From Sepioteuthis lessoniana (Eukaryota > Mollusca > Cephalopoda > Myopsida > Loliginidae): a DNA stretch of 64,000 nt. The stretch covers positions 82,305,732-82,369,731 of the forward strand of contig OY757921.1 in NCBI GenBank assembly GCA_963585895.1. Reading direction: 5' to 3'. The translations under genes were made by a program, and so were the position numbers. The notes below the pieces were generated by a model, which was not told the DNA's origin, made no database searches, and saw only the letters and a program-made list of their open reading frames with translations. This document shows, in pieces, positions 43,764 through 54,789 of this stretch (position 1 is its first letter; each line of letters opens with the position of its first letter).

Positions 43764-45452
43764 ATGACTAGTACTCAAACCAGATCCATAAACCGCATCG
43801 CTCTTCGCGCGGGTAAAAAAGGGGCGCGTCCTGCTGAGGTTGGAGCCCTGGCCTCGGTGTTCGAAAAATCAGCTACAGAGCTCAAACACAAACAAAAACT
43901 ACTAAAATGCAAACGAACAATACAGATAGCGACATTTAACGTGAGAACCCTAAATAGAATAGGTCAACTATCAGAGCTAACTGCATCAACCGTAGAACAT
44001 AAGATAGATATAATTTGCATACAAGAGCACCGATACACGCACACCGAAGATATCAAGTATCACGAAACTGGAAATGGATGGATGCTGGTGACTGTATCGG
44101 CATGGAAAAACTCTGTCAATGCATCGGTAGGAGGGGTGGGAATACTTCTAGGACCGAGAGCGTTAAAAACACTGAACAGCATTGAGAGAATACAACCTAG
44201 GATGATGGCCGCAACGTTTAATAGCAACCCCAAAGCAACAATTATCTCCTGCTACAGCCCTACCAATGTTAGCGAAGAAAACGAAATAGCCACCTTCTAC
44301 GAAGATCTATCCTCCCTAGTACGTAGCATTCCGAAACACAACCTGCTAGTCATTGGCGGAGATATGAATGCACAAATCGGGAAAAACAGACACAACAAAT
44401 ACAGCCTACACTACGCGTCTAACAGGAATGGACAGCATTTAATAGATTTCATGATAGAAAATAGATTAACCTGCCTCAATACAAACTTTCAAAAAAGGGA
44501 GGGGAAATTATGGACCTACACATACGCGAATAAGAGTAAAGCACAGATAGACTACGTCCTTATAAACAGGAAATGGAAAAACAGTGCGATGAATTGCGAG
44601 GCATACTCCTCCTTCAAGGGTGTGTCCTCCGATCATCGAATAGTTATGGCCAAAGTACGACTAAGCCTAAGAAAAAACGCCACACGTAAAGCGACGACCA
44701 AGCACTATGACTGGGCCCTACTCAACAACAGAGATATTAGAGATAAATATGCATTAGAATTAAGAAACAGATTCGAAGCACTACAAGAGAAGGTAGAAAT
44801 AGGCACCCCAAATGACGAATATGAAAATTTTGTAGAAGCACACCTGGAGGCGGCAGAAAAGTGTATTCCAACAAAACCTAGAACTAAATATAGAGTCCCT
44901 TGGGAAACGCTAGCGGCTAGAGAAAAACGTGCACTTGTGAAGACTGCCTCCAAAAACTATCAACAGAACCCAACAAATACAAATGCACGAGAACTAGAAA
45001 AGGCGCAACATCAATTAACAGGAATATACCTAAAAGAACAGGCAGAATACGTACAAAATCAGATAGATAAGATTAGAGACTCGGTGGAAGATAGACAATC
45101 CAGGATAGCCTGGCAAACAATAAACGAAGTAAGTGGAAGGAAGAGCACAGCCAAAGCAAAATTGAAAGCTGCAAGCCAACAAGAAAGAATAAAACTGTGG
45201 GAACAGCATTTCAAAAATCTACTAGGAAACCCACCGGAAATAACGGATGAACCGATCACCAGAATTATTAGTAAGCAATTAGACGTAAAACTAGGTCCTT
45301 TCACCAAAGAAGAACTCGACACGGTTCTCAGAAGAATTAAAAATAGGAAAGCGGCGGGGCTAGACGAGATCCCCCCAGAAGGAGGAAGACGAGACAATTC
45401 GACGATATACTGCTCCGGCAATGCAACGAAGTCTATAGTCAAAATAGGATAG
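43764..45452 (+). pseudogene. LINE polyprotein, 5' part: endonuclease and RT N-terminus
   Basis: The open frame extends upstream to 43677, but the ATG at 43764 ('ataaccatgac') gives a more natural start. Numbering from the 43677 methionine, AP-endonuclease landmarks are TFNVRT (86-91), CIQEHR with the catalytic Glu (114-119), GGDMNAQIG (227-235), QIDYVLIN (290-297) and SSDH with the catalytic His (317-320). A linker follows, then the RT entry motif 'NRKAAGLDEIPPE'. Directly after this the frame shifts and runs 20 or so unrelated residues to a stop. Target-site nicking activity looks intact by motif. The protein would lack the RT active site. Confidence 0.9.
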
Positions 45453-46795
45453 AACGATGGACGAAGGGATGCATCCTTCCATTCCCTAAAAAAGGCAACC
45501 TCGGACTAGCCAAGAACTACCGAGGGATAACACTTACATCCATAGCAGCCAAAATCTACAATGCCCTACTACGAAACCGCATAGAACCCAAAATGGAAAA
45601 CATCCTTAGGAAAAACCAAAATGGCTTCCGGAGAAATAGATCCACAACCTCACAAATACTGACCATCCGTAGAATACTGGAAGGCGTTCGGGCAAAAAAC
45701 TTACAGGCGACATTACTATTTGTCGACTTTACCAAGGCCTTCGATTCCATACACAGAGGGAAGATGGAGCAAATCCTACTAGCTTACGGCCTACCAAAAG
45801 AAACCGTAGCAGCGATAATGATTCTCTACAGAAACACCAAAGTAAAAGTACGTTCACCAGATGGAGACACGGAATACTTCGACATTGTTGCAGGAGTACT
45901 ACAAGGAGACACACTAGCCCCGTACCTCTTTATCATCTGTCTAGACTATGTGCTTAGGACTTCGATCGACAAAATCAGAGAAAATGGCTTTGAGCTGACT
46001 AAGAGAAGAAGCAAAAGGTACCCCGCAAAAACAATCACGGACGCCGACTACGCTGATGACTTGGCGTTACTAGCGAATACGCCTAATCAAGCAGAGACAC
46101 TACTACATAGTCTGGAACGAGCTGCAGCTGGCATTGGCCTACATGTCAATGCAAACAAAACCGAATATATGTGTTACAACCAAACAGGCAACATTGCCAC
46201 ACTAGACGGAGCCTCTCTGAAACTAGTCGACAAATTCACCTACCTAGGAAGCAGCGTCTCATCAACCGAGAAGGACATCGACACACGACTGACGAAGGCA
46301 TGGACAGCTATCGATAGGCTCTCGATCATATGGAAGTCGGACCTAACAGATAAAATGAAACGCAGTTTCTTCCAGGCAGCGGTTGTGTCGATACTGCTAT
46401 ATGGATGCACCACATGGATGCTTACGAAGCGGCTGGAGAGGAGGCTGGACGGAAATTACACAAGAATGTTGAGAGCAGTATTAAACAAGTCCTGGCGACA
46501 ACACCCCACGAGACTCCAACTATACGGACACTTGCCCCCCATCACAAAAACTATACAGGTTCGACGAACCAGACACGCAGGACACTGCTGGAGAAGCAAG
46601 GACGAGCTCATAAGCGATGTACTCCTGTGGACCCCCACTCATGGATGTGCAAGAGTGGGACGACCAGCACGAACTTACATACAGCAGCTGTGTGAGGACA
46701 CGGGTTGTAATCCTGAAGACCTGCCGGAGGCGATGAATGATAGGGAGAAATGGCGAGAGACGGTCAGGGATATCCGCGCAGGCGGCGCGACATGA
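45385..46795 (+). pseudogene. LINE polyprotein, 3' part: reverse transcriptase and C-terminus
   Basis: It continues the polyprotein in another frame, in register from about 45386 ('QFDDILLRQCNEVY'); the first ATG is at 45593. From that Met, RT motif A FVDFTKAFD is at 43-51, motif B GVLQGDTLAP at 101-110 and the catalytic YADD at 153-156 (46049-46060). The thumb-like region 'FTYLGSSVSS' and the C-terminal 'RRTRHAGHCWRS' and 'ELISDVLLWTP' follow. The stop is at 46793-46795 beside the tail. All key RT residues are present, so the one-base frameshift upstream is the only evident break. Independent translation from 45593 would lack the RT N-terminal motifs. Confidence 0.9.
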
Positions 46796-46808
46796 TGATG
46801 ATGATTAT

Positions 46809-47160
46809 ATAATAGCTCTATCAAAGATATTGAGTACTCTCCAAATTATACATTTGGTCTGCCACAAACCCACCAAGATAGTGACAACCATACACCATTA
46901 TATATATATATATATATATAAAAAAGATAAAACTTAGCATTAATGTTTAATTAGCAAACAAGAGTAGATGGCAATTCAATTAATACCAGAATATATAATC
47001 AATATTTCAAAGCTTATTTACATCACTATCAAAGTACAAATTCTAATGATAACAAAGGTAACTTCATCATCCACTCCTATTTTCTGTTCATCAAATATTT
47101 CTTACCTATGATAATAATATAAGTATATTATTTGGAATTAACTTTATCCATTGTATAATA
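46809..47160. other. No gene; short TA tract
   Basis: AT-rich, with (TA)n at about 46901-46921. Confidence 0.5.
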
Positions 47161-47204
47161 AAACTGTTGGATAAAGAATACTCCATTTGTGACAGTGCAT
47201 GTAC

Positions 47205-47226
47205 AGAAAGAGAGAGAGAGAGGAAA

Positions 47227-47279
<53 letters not shown>

Positions 47280-47314
47280 TACACACTTGCATATATATAA
47301 ACACACACAAGCGG

Positions 47315-47364
<50 letters not shown>

Positions 47365-47530
47365 GCAAGCACATACACACACACATATATATAAACACAC
47401 ACACATGCATATATTTATATGCATACGCACATGCATATATCTACATACACACACACATATATTTATATGCATACGCACATACATATCTCTACATATACAC
47501 ACACACGCATACATATATATATATACAAGT
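47205..47530. repeat. Compound AG/TA/CA microsatellite with ~60-bp periodicity
   Basis: (AG)n, then about 45 bp of (TA)n, then alternating CA- and TA-rich blocks. 'atatttatatgcatacgcac' recurs about every 60 bp in the right half. All overlapping Y/I/H/T-repeat reading frames on both strands are artefacts. Confidence 0.9.
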
Positions 47531-47559
47531 ACCTACACACAAGCAAATTTATTCTTGGT

Positions 47560-47838
47560 ACTATTTACCAACCCCTCCGCTCGGGCAGGATATGACACAA
47601 GGTCAATTTTTAAGCGGAGTTTAACAGGTTTGAATTCAGCGTTTTCCTTCTCCTAGACTAGTTGCCTCACCAAGGCTGAAGAACCTAGTCCGTCCTACTA
47701 TTTACCCATAGCTGGAGGGAGAATAAGGGGGTTCATACCTTTCCCAAGGGTATTTGCCCGAAAGTGAACGTAATAGCGCGACTGGAGTACGAACTCGCGT
47801 ACTACGATTCCGCAGTTCATCGCTTTAACCATTACACC
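47560..47838 (-). mobile_element. Chimeric SINE: SINE-C head and SINE-B tail
   Basis: The left part is SINE-B tail ('accaacccctccgctcgggc', 'gaagaacctagtccgtccta'). From the shared core on it is SINE-C ('ggtatttgcccgaaagtgaa', 'taatagcgcgactggagtac', head complement 'cgctttaaccattacacc'). The switch lies within or next to 'atacctttcccaagggtat', common to both. A single TSD, 'attcttggta' (47550-47559 and 47839-47848), brackets the whole, so the chimera inserted as one unit. Many CG sites are intact. Confidence 0.9.
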
Positions 47839-48202
47839 ATTCTTGGTATCCTGACAGTGGAAATAAGATTAGACAGACTGAAAGTCTGATTGGTTTTCAA
47901 AGGAAGTATGGTTAGCACCAAAAATACCAAAGGAAGACCCTTATCAATACATTGTTCTTTAAAACTGAACTAGTGGCCCTTAGCTGTAAAAATAAAAATA
48001 AAAACAGAGAAACACAAAAGACATTTAGTTTACTGTAAAGCAAAACAATAGCTGATCTAATTAATGCAAAGGAAATCATTTACAAAACTTAGAATAGAAC
48101 AAGTGCTATAATAGTAGAGTAGCAAATGAAAGCTAAACTCACAATGCTAACTAATTAATCCATAAGATGAGCTTGCTAACACCAAAGTATGACAGATGCC
48201 CT

Positions 48203-48460
48203 TATTGGCCTAATGGGTAGAGTGTCCGCCAATGGTCCGGGAGACCTAAGTTCAATCCCAGGTCGTGTCATACCTAAGACTTTAAAAATGGTACTTGATA
48301 CCTCCTTGCTTAGCGCTCAGCAATACAAGGTATGTATTGAGGGTAAAGTGGAGCAATGCAGGGAAAGGAGTAGCACGCTCCCCTACACCTCAGTGTAGTA
48401 GCTATTGAAAAGGGAACCTTCTGGTTGCCCTTGATTACAGTTGCCAACTTTACTTACTAT
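48203..48460 (+). mobile_element. SINE-A
   Basis: Head 'ttggcctaatgggtagagtg', B-box-like 'aagttcaatcccaggtcg', tail 'cagttgccaactttacttac'. Confidence 0.9.
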
Positions 48461-48529
48461 ATGGTATACCCACACTAATGTAATAAATCAACAACCCTTT
48501 ATTCTTCTATCACTAATTGGTAAAAGTCC

Positions 48530-48910
48530 TAACAGTAGTACTTAGTATATGCCCACTGTATTCTCTGCAGAAGGGTAAGATCCCACATAACACCAAAAGG
48601 GGTATCCTCGGTATGTCACTAAACTGATCTAATTTTGAGACTTCCGTTATGGAGATGGGTGGAGTCACCCATTCATTGCCATTACTCTCAGGCTTACTCT
48701 GACTTGGAGTGGTAGTACCTGTTAAGGTCCTGTCTATGGGTCAAATAGATTTGTTTAAAAACTGTTCGTATTCAAGAAGACTGTGTGCAAAAAAAAAACC
48801 TCTATATAAAAATTTAAATATAAACATACAATCAACATGATTTCCTAACCTGAAGGTATAAAATAACCCTGGATAGGTTGATATGTCAATAAGGTCATTA
48901 AATCAATCAA
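48530..48910 (+). mobile_element. E retroposon
   Basis: Sense-oriented: 'ctctgcagaagggtaagatc', 'tatgtcactaaactgatcta', 'gtcctgtctatgggtcaaat', tail 'ggataggttgatatgtcaat'. The region following the core is shorter than in D. Confidence 0.7.
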
Positions 48911-49054
48911 CTAACAGGTAAATTATCCTCAAAATCTTTGTAAAATTTTTACATTCTGAAAATTTACTTTCTCAGAGAAAGTCATTCATACTTTTGTTTT
49001 ATGTTATTCATTTATCTTGACAGTAGTAACTGTCTGAAAATCTGATTTCTCAGA

Positions 49055-49500
49055 TAAGATGATATGGTTATTCTTCCAAGCAGTAGTTGTGTCAGTACTA
49101 ATGTATGGTTGCACCATTTGGACTTTAACAAAATGCTTGGAAGGAAAGCTAGATGGGAACTACATAAGGATGCTCCATGCTGTTTTGAACAAATCCTAGA
49201 AATAGCACCCTACAAAGCAGCAGCTGCATAAACACTTGCCTCCTATCTCACAAACTATTTAAGTAAGATTAGCAAGACATGCTGGGGACGAAAAGATGAA
49301 TTCATAAGCAACATTTTCTAATTGATTCTTATAGATGGACCCACCAGTGTTGGCTGATTAACAGAAACTTACATTCATCAGTTCTACATGGACACTGGAT
49401 GTCATCTAGAGGACTTGCCAAGAGTGATAGCATTAGGGACAGATGGTGAAAAAGATTCAAAGGTATCTGTGCTATTAGCATGCCTTGATGAGGAGGAAAA
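49055..49500 (+). mobile_element. Old-subfamily LINE 3' relic
   Basis: The longest relic of the older subfamily. 'ttcttccaagcagtagttgt' matches the LINE codons for 'FFQAAVVS'. It continues to 'atctgtgctattagcatgcc', including 'tagatgggaactacataagg' shared with 34820. There are stops throughout. Confidence 0.8.
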
Positions 49501-49730
49501 CACAATTATAACAGACTGTTTGTGTCAGTGACAAGTTTGATTACCTTCTGATGAGTAGTTCTTAGTAAAACACAGGATTGTATAAGAACAGTACCCTCTT
49601 TACTCATCAGGCATATCTGTTACCTTTTCTTGTTTCCTAAACTGATAATTCATCTCAATGGTATGATTTGAAGACATAGAGGACATTGAAAGAAATACAA
49701 TGGTACAATTTCACAAAGTATAAAATAAGG

Positions 49731-50100
49731 GTTTGGTTTGGTTTGCTTGGATTTCATGGCATATCAACCATTGTAGATTATTTAATGTCAAATCTTGTTT
49801 ATTCATATATATCAAATATATATATATACATGTTAGAGATAACATTCTTAAATGAGCCTGAACTCTTTTTTGCACACAGTTAAATGGCCTTAAGTATTGC
49901 TATATAACAGTCACAATTTCACATCAGTCATTTGTTTGCTTAGTTTGTTTTATTAGACTGATAGATAGGATCCTGTCAGGTGCTACCATTCTGGGTCAGA
50001 GTGGACCTGGGTGAAATGGCAATGAAGTGTTACTCTAGATTCTCCAAATCTCCAAGGCTGGATTCTTACCATCAGATTGTTTAGTATCATATCCAGAACA
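49731..50100 (-). mobile_element. D retroposon, 5'-truncated
   Basis: Tail complement 'ggtttggtttggtttgcttg', short internal region with an embedded TA-rich tract, 'gatagataggatcctgtcag', ending at 'gtatcatatccagaa'. Flanks 'ataaaataagg' and 'ataaaaaagg' may be a TSD. Confidence 0.75.
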
Positions 50101-50173
50101 TAAAAAAGGAGTTTCAATGTTTTGACTAATGGAATAAAGGAGTTGAATGCCAAGGGGACTATTTTGAAGAAAT

Positions 50174-50345
50174 TCAATGTTTCATTCATTGTTCATTTCT
50201 GTTTTGGTAGCTACAGCTTCATACTTGATACTTTCTGAACACTTTGTATTCTTAATTCTATTCCCAATGGCTTTGAACAGACTTAACCCACATCACTTTC
50301 TTTTTACTGACTTAGGAGTGGTAGCTGTAGTTGTCAAAGTTGTCT
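50174..50345. repeat. Dispersed repeat, copy 1
   Basis: 'ttcattgttcatttctg', 'agctacagcttcatacttga' and 'attctattcccaa' are repeated in the same order and orientation at 55238-55335. The family is unknown; it may be the 3' part of a transposon related to the relic at 54790. Confidence 0.6.
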
Positions 50346-50589
50346 GAGCTTCTGAGACGAAGCATTTTCATTATTTTCCTACATACACAACTTTCAACTG
50401 AAAAGATTAAGTTACTACTGAAAAATAAAAGAATATGTGTGGAATTATGAAAATACTTAATTTTAGAACCTCAGATGTCTCAAAGTCCTACTACTATATC
50501 AATAATGCCTGTCATTTTTTCATATTTGTATATACCATAGAAAAATAAGAAATCAACAACTTACTGGTCCTGATCCTCTTCTACGACTG

Positions 50590-50735
50590 GAAGCATGATT
50601 AGTGTATTGGTTAACATTATAAAAAATGGAAATGGGAACCCAAGTTCAAATCCTGAATGAGGCTGGTACATTTTTCTTTGCACTAAAGTCTTTGTGTCGT
50701 ATCCAGTTCATAGTAGAGGGGAGGGGTAAGTACAT
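50590..50735 (+). mobile_element. SINE-B with core deleted
   Basis: Head and B-box ('cccaagttcaaatcctgaat') are followed after 'ctttgcactaaagt' by the end of the tail ('ttgtgtcgtatccag', 'gaggggaggggtaagtac'). The shared core is missing. Confidence 0.75.
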
Positions 50736-51119
50736 ACTTGAATAATTAAAATTTATGCAGATTTAACAATAGATTGTTTAAGGTGAAACATCTTTTACAA
50801 TAATTTACATTCTGTTGAAATGGTTACTCATTTTGTGCTGTTGGGCAAAACGTTGTTCAACTTTTTTCATGAACTTGTTTCAGTTTTCTAAGATGAAAAA
50901 ATTGTTGACATAATATAAAAGTAATCATTTCTTGAACACTTACAAGAGAGAAAACATATTAACCAAAAAGTTGTGAAAATAGCAGGTTTCCCCTGCTATT
51001 AAGAATGGAGCATTTCAAACCCCTAAAATAACCCGTCTCAATGTCAAAGTCAAGGTTCATTATCTACTGTGGCTCATGAGAAACGTTTGAAATATGAAAG
51101 TATATTTAACTGTTTAGCC

Positions 51120-51432
51120 CAGAAATGGGGAACCTTTTTATATTTAAAGACCATCACTGTCTATCAATAAGGCTGTACTCAATGAATTTTTAATGTGTTT
51201 ACAACCAAATCTAAAGCTTAAACTTTAAGTTAATAATTCTGACCAAAATTACCACTTAAAAACTCTAATTATTTAATATCTTTTTAGATTGCTTTTTATG
51301 AAAAAACATAGAGATATCAGGTGTCAAGGTGGAGATGCGATTTTAATTGGTCTTTTGACAAGTCCATAGAAAGCCGCACTAATGACTTAGGAGGCTACGT
51401 ATGGTCCTAAGACTAAAGGTTTCCCACCTCTG
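51120..51432. mobile_element. hAT-type MITE with 8-bp TSD
   Basis: The terminal inverted repeats start 'cagaaatggggaaccttt' on the left and, inverted from the right, 'cagaggtgggaaaccttt'. They extend inward to 'agacca'/'aggacca'. The 8-bp TSD is 'gtttagcc' (51112-51119) against 'gtttggcc' (51433-51440), one mismatch. The CAG...CTG ends and 8-bp duplication are characteristic of the hAT superfamily. At about 313 bp with no transposase, it is non-autonomous. Confidence 0.9.
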
Positions 51433-51440
51433 GTTTGGCC

Positions 51441-51864
51441 AGGGCCTTTTTCTCTTTTTCTATCATGCAGTTTTTTTTTTGTAAACAGTCAACACATCCT
51501 GCAAACCTGCCCTAAGCCTATATGCCCTTTCAAATGTAGAATGGTGGACTAAGGCATGTTCTGAGGACATATCATGTCTTTCTCACATTCATCAGGGTCA
51601 AAACAATTATGTCTCATTTTATGCTAAGCTTAACATCATTACATGCAGTCTTATGCTTTTTCTGTTACCTTAGGACACTTCTTGCTAATGGTTTCACTAA
51701 ATAAATCGACTCAAATCACGGAATTTCACAGACACAGTTCAAAGCTTTGGTTGTTTGATACTGTGTGTAATTCCCAGTGAATGGGTTTAGCAGTGCCACT
51801 CTCACCTCTTGGGGTACTTCTTGTCCTTTTAACAGCACTTTGCAAAACAAGTGTGGAACATTTT
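51441..51864. other. No recognisable feature
   Basis: No repeat or coding signal assigned. Confidence 0.4.
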
Positions 51865-52350
51865 CAGTGACTTAGGTATTGCACTAAACTGCTCCCATTG
51901 GTGAGGATCCAGTTCTGGAGCTTTGGAAGGTGAGGAATCACACCTTTAATTACATTACACCCCAGCCAACTCTGCCTTGGAATTGGAGTGACATCCGTTT
52001 TAAATTCATCTGTTTGAGATAATGTTTGAAATTATTTTGAAAATTTTAATATATTAGCTCTTAGAATATTGATACTGCAACTAAGTATGAAGGGTTTATC
52101 AGTTTCAGTTGAAATCCAAAGGAGAGATTCCAGTCCTGAAGTTTTGAGGAATGTGGAACCATCTCTTTGTTGCCATTACTCCCAGGTCACCCCTTACCTG
52201 GACTAATAGTACTTGTTAGGGTTTCTACTATGACCTGTTTAAAATGATTGTGAAGATAGCTTTTTGTGCTGTACATAACGGGAGATCATAAATGGTCAAC
52301 TGTCTTCAGCATAAAATAACCCAACAGAATGTAGATGTGCCATAAAACTA
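51865..52350 (+). mobile_element. E retroposon, partly duplicated 5' region
   Basis: 'cagttctggagctttggaag' near 51910 and 'cagtcctgaagttttgagga' near 52131 both fit the same E segment, so that segment seems present twice. After the second, 'gttgccattactcccaggtc', 'tactatgacctgtttaaa' and tail 'tagatgtgccataaaacta' follow the family order. Confidence 0.6.
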
Positions 52351-52433
52351 ACATCTTTTCACTTTTTGTCTTTTCTCTGGATTTCTTTCATTTAAATTAG
52401 CTATATGATGTAAAGCACACTTTTGAAAATGTC

Positions 52434-52668
52434 TTGGTTGGTTTGGACTTGCTTGGCATATCAAACTTTGTGGGTTATTTAATGCCAAAGCCATCATTAA
52501 AGAAAGATTAGTGGTACTATTTAACCCATAGCTGGGGGAAAAAGGAGGTTCATACCTTTCCCAAGAATATTAGTCTCATAGTGAACATAATAGTATGACC
52601 AGAGTTCCAATCTGCTTACTACAATGTTGCAGTCTAACAAGTTAGCCACTATGCCATGGTGACTCTCT
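52434..52668 (-). mobile_element. SINE-C
   Basis: Tail complement 'gcttggcatatcaaactttg', core 'actatttaacccatagctgg', head complement 'gttagccactatgccatggt'. Confidence 0.85.
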
Positions 52669-53154
52669 GAAAAAAATGTCTAGAATACCTGTAATTATAA
52701 AGCCTTAGATGCACTGTGAGACTTTATTCTTGAGCTTTCAAAGAGCTTTTAATTCAATAAAAATGAGAAGTTCCAGTTTTTAAGAACTGAATACCTAAAG
52801 TTCTAATCAGTTGTATTTTTACAGGATTAGAATGGTTTATCTCCCACCCATTCCTAACTCCATGTTCTATCACTGATAAGAATCTTAATCCTATTTAGAA
52901 AAACTGACATTCAAATGGCTAATAATGACTTGTGTTACCATAACAACAAAATTTCACATTACTCTATAATAAGACCAAAATGCACAACAAAGAATTTAAA
53001 AGATAATGTTCTTACATCATATTCAATGAAGATTAACAAGGTCAAAACTGAGTAAATGGCCTACACAAATGATTTATTTAAAGAGTTGAAGGCTTGTGCA
53101 GAATCAACCACAGTTTTTGGATGAGCTGATAGCAGAAGAATGTTGCAACAGATT
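52669..53154. other. No recognisable feature
   Basis: No repeat or ORF that I can assign. Confidence 0.4.
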
Positions 53155-53310
53155 CCCAGAACAGTACTCCTCAGGTTTTGAATTCAAAGTTTCTTCTCCT
53201 CCTAAACAATTCAGTCTACCCTACTATCCACCTATAGCTGGGGGAGAAGAAATGAATCCATGCCTTTCCCAATGGTATTAATGTGAAGTGAAATGCAATC
53301 AGTTTTGAAA
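53155..53310 (-). mobile_element. SINE-B fragment
   Basis: 'ggttttgaattcaaagtttc', core complement 'ctatccacctatagctgg' and 'gaagtgaaatgcaatcagtt'. The head is missing and the end abuts a (TA)n tract at 53321-53344. Confidence 0.7.
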
Positions 53311-53318
53311 AAAACAAG

Positions 53319-53350
<32 letters not shown>

Positions 53351-53438
53351 AATTGGTTGTAAATTCAGCAAAATATAATAGTGCTTAATATACAGAAAGT
53401 GTAGAGCAAATATAACAATATCAAAAAAATTAAAAAAA

Positions 53439-53694
53439 ACAAGATTAATAATCCACAACTCTGAGTTTGATGAGTCATATCATCAGGTGAAATTTGTCAA
53501 AATACGATGTCTGTTGCCAAATGAATTTATAGAACTCTCTTAATATGGGAGATACATAACTTAGGCCAACTGACAAAATTTAGGTCACGTGATTTAATCT
53601 GACACCAAATTACAAAGTAAATACTTAGTTTCATGGTGACATTTTATCACTAACCCCTTTTTTTATTCAGAGTTGTGAGTTATTAACCTTATTT

Positions 53695-53697
<3 letters not shown>
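53439..53697. mobile_element. Foldback MITE FB4
   Basis: The end arms 'aagattaataatccacaact' (left, from 53442) and 'agttgtgagttattaacctt' (right, to about 53692) pair inverted over about 28 bp. The middle is about 200 bp without ORF. TA tracts lie on both sides (53321-53344 and 53700-53726). Confidence 0.65.
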
Positions 53698-53725
<28 letters not shown>

Positions 53726-53726
53726 G

Positions 53727-53988
53727 GAAAAAATAGGAAAACAAAGTATTCCAAATGTGATGAATTATGATGGAACATTTTGGTTTTAATAAAACTTCAT
53801 TGGGACTTAAGATTGTGAAAAATGTTGCTTGAACAACAATGGATGCATACATCCATTATTGTTTCAAGCAATATTTTTCACTGTCTAAAAGTCATGATGA
53901 AGGTTTATTAAAACTGAAACATTTTAACGTTAACTTTCCATCATTATAAATTTATCACATTTGGAATACTTCATTTTTCTATTTTCTT
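53727..53988. mobile_element. Foldback MITE FB5
   Basis: Arms of about 110-130 bp meet at the palindrome 'atggatgcatacatccat' (about 53839-53856). Paired blocks include 'gtattccaaatgtgat' against 'atcacatttggaatac' and 'gcttgaacaacaat' against 'attgtttcaagc'. TA tracts flank both ends (53700-53726 and 54022-54048). A single arm also occurs at 23160. Confidence 0.85.
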
Positions 53989-54018
53989 CACACTGCCAGA
54001 TTTATTTCCATAATTTAC

Positions 54019-54057
<39 letters not shown>

Positions 54058-54121
54058 ATTTTTTTATAAAGAGAAGATTTCAAACAAAACATTATATAAT
54101 TAAAATGTATATAATTAACTA

Positions 54122-54620
54122 TTTTCACTAACTAAACTACAGAATTGAAATTCTGTAACCAAATATGTTGCAGTTCAAAAATAATTGATCCTCTATGTTA
54201 TATATATTCATGGAATTTCATTTTAGATACAGAGTTTTAGTCCTGTAGTATTTGTTAATAAATAATACCAAATAACTCATTAGCCTAATTGGTAGAGTGC
54301 TCGCCAATGGTCCGGGTGACCTGGGTTCAATCCCAGGTCGCTTCATACCAAAGACTTTAAAAATTGTACTTGATACCTCCTTGCTTAATACTCAGCAATA
54401 GAAGGTACATATCAAGGGTAAAGTGGACCAATCCAGGGAAAGGAGTAGTACCCTCCACTACACCTCAATGTAGTAGCAATTGAAAAGGGAGCCTTCTGGT
54501 CACCCTTGACTACAGTTGCCAACTTTACTTACTTTAGTTGTATTATATTCAATAAGAAAACATAATATCCTGCTATCTTTTGTATAGAACAAAAATAATT
54601 CTTAATAAGAAAATGGTAGG
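54122..54620. mobile_element. Foldback repeat H (copy 5), interrupted by SINE-A
   Basis: Left arm 'aaactacagaattgaaattc', right arm 'tacagagttttagtcctgta', then 'aataataccaaata'. SINE-A follows, then the distal part from 54535 ('tgtattatattcaataagaa') to about 54620. Confidence 0.65.
54277..54534 (+). mobile_element. SINE-A nested in H
   Basis: Head 'attagcctaattggtagagt', B-box 'gggttcaatcccaggtcg', tail 'gttgccaactttacttactt'. Full length. Confidence 0.9.
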
Positions 54621-54789
54621 TATGTACTATAATAGGCGATTGTACACACCCGCACACATATACATATACACACACACTGAGGGTGCAACAAAAATACTTC
54701 TTATATTTTAGACTGTCCCCTGTGTGATGCAAGTGAACTTAGGTAAGTCACAATGGTATCTCCAAGTAGCTAATGTCTTACCATTTCTT

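Larger units (their letters stand above)
43600..46808 (+). mobile_element. Near full-length APE/RT LINE (RTE-like)
   Basis: A non-LTR retrotransposon of about 3.2 kb: short 5' leader, AP-like endonuclease, reverse transcriptase, C-terminal Cys/His region, and a (gat)n-type tail 'gacatgatgatgatgat'. The size, single endonuclease-RT polyprotein and simple tail fit RTE-like elements, but the clade was not tested. It is less AT-rich than its surroundings, as expected of a recent arrival. One apparent base deletion near 45379-45384 breaks the polyprotein. The 5' boundary is uncertain; an extension through the CT-rich repeat at 43379 is possible. No clear TSD was found. At least nine 3' fragments of related LINEs lie in this window. 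Confidence 0.9.

Noticed and set aside
44705-45914. Minus-strand ORFs antisense to the LINE
   Set aside because: Shadows of the LINE coding strand, with no motifs.
47106-47656. Several overlapping Y/I/H/T-repeat ORFs up to 155 codons on both strands
   Set aside because: They translate TA/CA microsatellites; length comes from absence of stops in simple sequence.
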